This document shows positions 35,545 through 36,802 of a DNA stretch of 36,802 bases, in pieces. Under the pieces are notes generated by a model. That model did no database searches. It was given only the letters and a program-made list of their open reading frames with translations, and was not told the DNA's origin. The first letter of the stretch is position 1; each line of letters begins with the position of its first letter. A program made the position numbers and the translations under genes. Source of the DNA: CAZIPZ01 sp964541075. GTDB lineage: Bacteria > Acidobacteriota > Terriglobia > 20CM-2-55-15. The DNA is taken from positions 1 to 36,802 of the forward strand of contig CAZIPZ010000011.1 of assembly GCA_964541075.1 (NCBI GenBank), given 5' to 3'.

Positions 35545-36399
35545 GTGGACGTATCTCAATTAATTCAGCAGAGGTTGACGGAACTGGGGCTGGACCAGAG
35601 GGACCTTGCAGATGCGGCGGAAGTCACAGAATCGTATATTTCTCAATTGCTAAGCCGGAAGAAGATGCCTCCGGCGCCGGAGCGAACCGACATCTATGAC
35701 AAACTTGCGCGGGTCTTGAGACTTCCACCTGGTAGACTCGCCGGCCTGTCGGATCTTCAAAGGCGGCAGGAACTCAAAAGGAAGATTCAGGGCTCACCTG
35801 TGCCGCTGTTCGGAGAGGTGCGTGCTTTGCTTCTTCAGAAATGTAAGCCTTCAAAACGGAATGCAGTTCGGTCGATCTTCGAGAAAGAACCGTTCGGGGA
35901 AATGGAACGGCTGATCACCCAGAAGATTCTAGACGTCGTTAAAGCCTTGACCAAAGAGGAACTGAAGCGCGAAAAATGGCTGCGAACGGCCGCGAAGCAT
36001 AGCAACCGAAGTTACAAACAGATCAGAGTCGCGGTGCTCGAATTCTTGGATGCGGATGTGTTTAACATCACGCCGGAAAGCTGCGCGTCTTTTTTGAGGC
36101 CGCTGATCCGGTCGTGGGACATCGATCTCGCGTCATTCACGCTGGATGTCGTTTTGAACCCGAAGGTTTCTCGCGAAGGCTGGAAGAGATTTGAATTCGT
36201 CGAGAAGGTTGTGAAAGGGGCAGTGGAGCAGCCGGGTTTGCGGGCGTTCTTGAGGGATTCGTCACTGAGTGGGGATGCAACCCCGGATGAGATCAAGATT
36301 CTCCAGGATCTCAGTTTCGGCGAACAACTGCGGCCGACAGCTCTCTACTACTACCGTGAACTTCAAAGTCTCAGAGACCCACTTCACTTTCGGAAATGA
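35545..36399 (+). CDS. XRE-family HTH protein with unknown C-terminal domain
   Basis: The 284-residue protein starts at GTG 35545. Residues about 4-62 form an XRE-type helix-turn-helix (LIQQRLTELGLDQRDLADAAEVTESYISQLLSRKKMPPAPERTDIYDKLARVLRLPPGRLAGL). The rest is a helical domain of unknown role with several charged segments (EKEPFGEMERLITQKILDVVKALTKEELKREKWL, ESCASFLRPLIRSWDIDLASFTLDVVLNPK) ending in RDPLHFRK. It likely represses its own promoter through the palindrome at 35486-35497 and may act on the divergent secreted-protein gene. The C-terminal domain could sense a ligand or partner. Confidence 0.85.
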   Translation: MDVSQLIQQRLTELGLDQRDLADAAEVTESYISQLLSRKKMPPAPERTDIYDKLARVLRLPPGRLAGLSDLQRRQELKRKIQGSPVPLFGEVRALLLQKCKPSKRNAVRSIFEKEPFGEMERLITQKILDVVKALTKEELKREKWLRTAAKHSNRSYKQIRVAVLEFLDADVFNITPESCASFLRPLIRSWDIDLASFTLDVVLNPKVSREGWKRFEFVEKVVKGAVEQPGLRAFLRDSSLSGDATPDEIKILQDLSFGEQLRPTALYYYRELQSLRDPLHFRK

Positions 36400-36474
36400 G
36401 GCCATGCAGGGCGGTCCTGGAGTGCAACGTCTTATAAGGAAGTAAAATATGCAAATGATGGCATACTGGTAGGC

Positions 36475-36528
36475 ATGGCGCGTGGGGACAAACCAAAAAA
36501 AGAAAAAAAGAAGCCTAAGAAGAAGTAG
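36475..36528 (+). CDS. 17-residue lysine-rich peptide
   Basis: ATG 36475 encodes MARGDKPKKEKKKPKKK followed by TAG. Tiny Lys-rich proteins beginning in this way recur in bacterial genomes as unnamed small proteins, and this reads as one. It has no ribosome-binding site of its own. A 7-codon ORF just upstream (ATG 36450, MQMMAYW, stop at 36471-36473), with AAGGAAG before it, ends one base before it and could supply ribosomes. Function unknown; binding to nucleic acid is likely from composition. Confidence 0.4.
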   Translation: MARGDKPKKEKKKPKKK

Positions 36529-36802
36529 GCCCACCACTTCTATGCAGTCGCCGCGGTAGTAGTTTGCAAGGCGGCTCTCTTCCTGCGAGGTTGCGGATCG
36601 TTCGACTTGAATCGTCCGCCACAACGTCGTACGCGGGTTGGTGCGGAGAATGAATTCCCTCCATCGCCTTGCTCTTAACTCGCTGTAGCCTTCAGTTCAT
36701 TCATGCAAGGAAAACCCTCCTTTCTTCGGTAGCAATCTCATGTAGCGCAGACTTCAGCGGCTTCCGGTTGATATCGAGCAGTCCCGTTGCTGATAAATCT
36801 CA
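36529..36802. other. Terminal 270 bp without a recognisable feature
   Basis: No gene with support, no tRNA cloverleaf and no terminator with a T-run was found between the small peptide and the window end. Confidence 0.35.

Noticed and set aside
36529..36802. tRNA-like sequence near GTTCGACTTGAATC
   Set aside because: The stretch resembles a T-arm only superficially; no cloverleaf, anticodon arm or acceptor stem can be drawn.
1..36802. CRISPR array, insertion sequence, prophage or toxin-antitoxin system
   Set aside because: I found no regular direct repeats, transposase, integrase or phage structural genes, and the small genes do not match known toxin-antitoxin families.

Overview
The window looks like a contig from an uncultivated Acidobacteriota-type soil bacterium. 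The support is indirect: an Oar-like TonB-dependent receptor with a carboxypeptidase-regulatory N-terminus, a PEP-CTERM protein, secreted proteins of families I associate with Acidobacteria, and moderate GC content. A run of ten N at 18673-18682 shows it is a draft assembly. I see no tRNA, rRNA, CRISPR array, transposase, integrase or phage gene, so this reads as chromosome rather than a mobile island.

Layout. 1-570: 3' end of an AlkD-like DNA alkylation repair gene. 571-1360: non-coding or decayed DNA. 1361-3125 (minus): ammonium transporter gene with a long regulated leader. 3404-7019 (plus): ArsB/NhaD-type transporter, secreted Cys/His protein, a degenerate trehalose-phosphatase-like protein, a small membrane protein and a winged-helix protein. 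7550-10756 (minus): TonB-dependent receptor. 11259-13593 (minus): small secreted proteins around a winged-helix regulator, a frame-broken remnant and a PEP-CTERM protein. 14015-23228 (plus): RRM protein, a roughly 2,900-residue cyclic beta-1,2-glucan synthase (split only by the assembly gap) and an ATGA-coupled tail-anchored small protein. 23277-24351 (minus): secreted protein and a short gene with a chain of tiny overlapping ORFs. 24815-26434 (plus): groEL without groES. 26522-27049 (minus): NusG paralogue. 27421-30111 (minus): korA-korB 2-oxoacid:ferredoxin oxidoreductase. 31164-31985 (minus): prohibitin/SPFH protein. 32198-32911 (plus): Crp/Fnr regulator. 33068-36528: small hypothetical genes, a 370-residue secreted protein, an XRE regulator with a palindrome on its promoter, and a 17-residue lysine-rich peptide.

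The best discovery is the leader of the ammonium transporter. From a good sigma-70 promoter (3120-3125 / 3097-3102) the minus-strand RNA would carry two successive modules. Each is a pair of short hairpins with six-base loops that have A at loop position 1 and G at loop position 4. The second hairpin of each pair shares its 3' arm with the 5' arm of an intrinsic terminator. This is the architecture of RNA targets of ANTAR-domain antiterminators (NasR, EutV, AmiR), here in tandem: two terminators in series, each with its own two-hairpin antiterminator. All four loops keep A1 and G4 although the stems differ. No ANTAR protein gene lies in the window, so the regulator would act in trans.

Secondary points: a trehalose-phosphatase-like protein that has lost the HAD nucleophile; a 14-bp inverted-repeat pair between the secreted protein gene and groEL; a palindrome over the -10 of the XRE gene; and an orphan NusG-like elongation factor.
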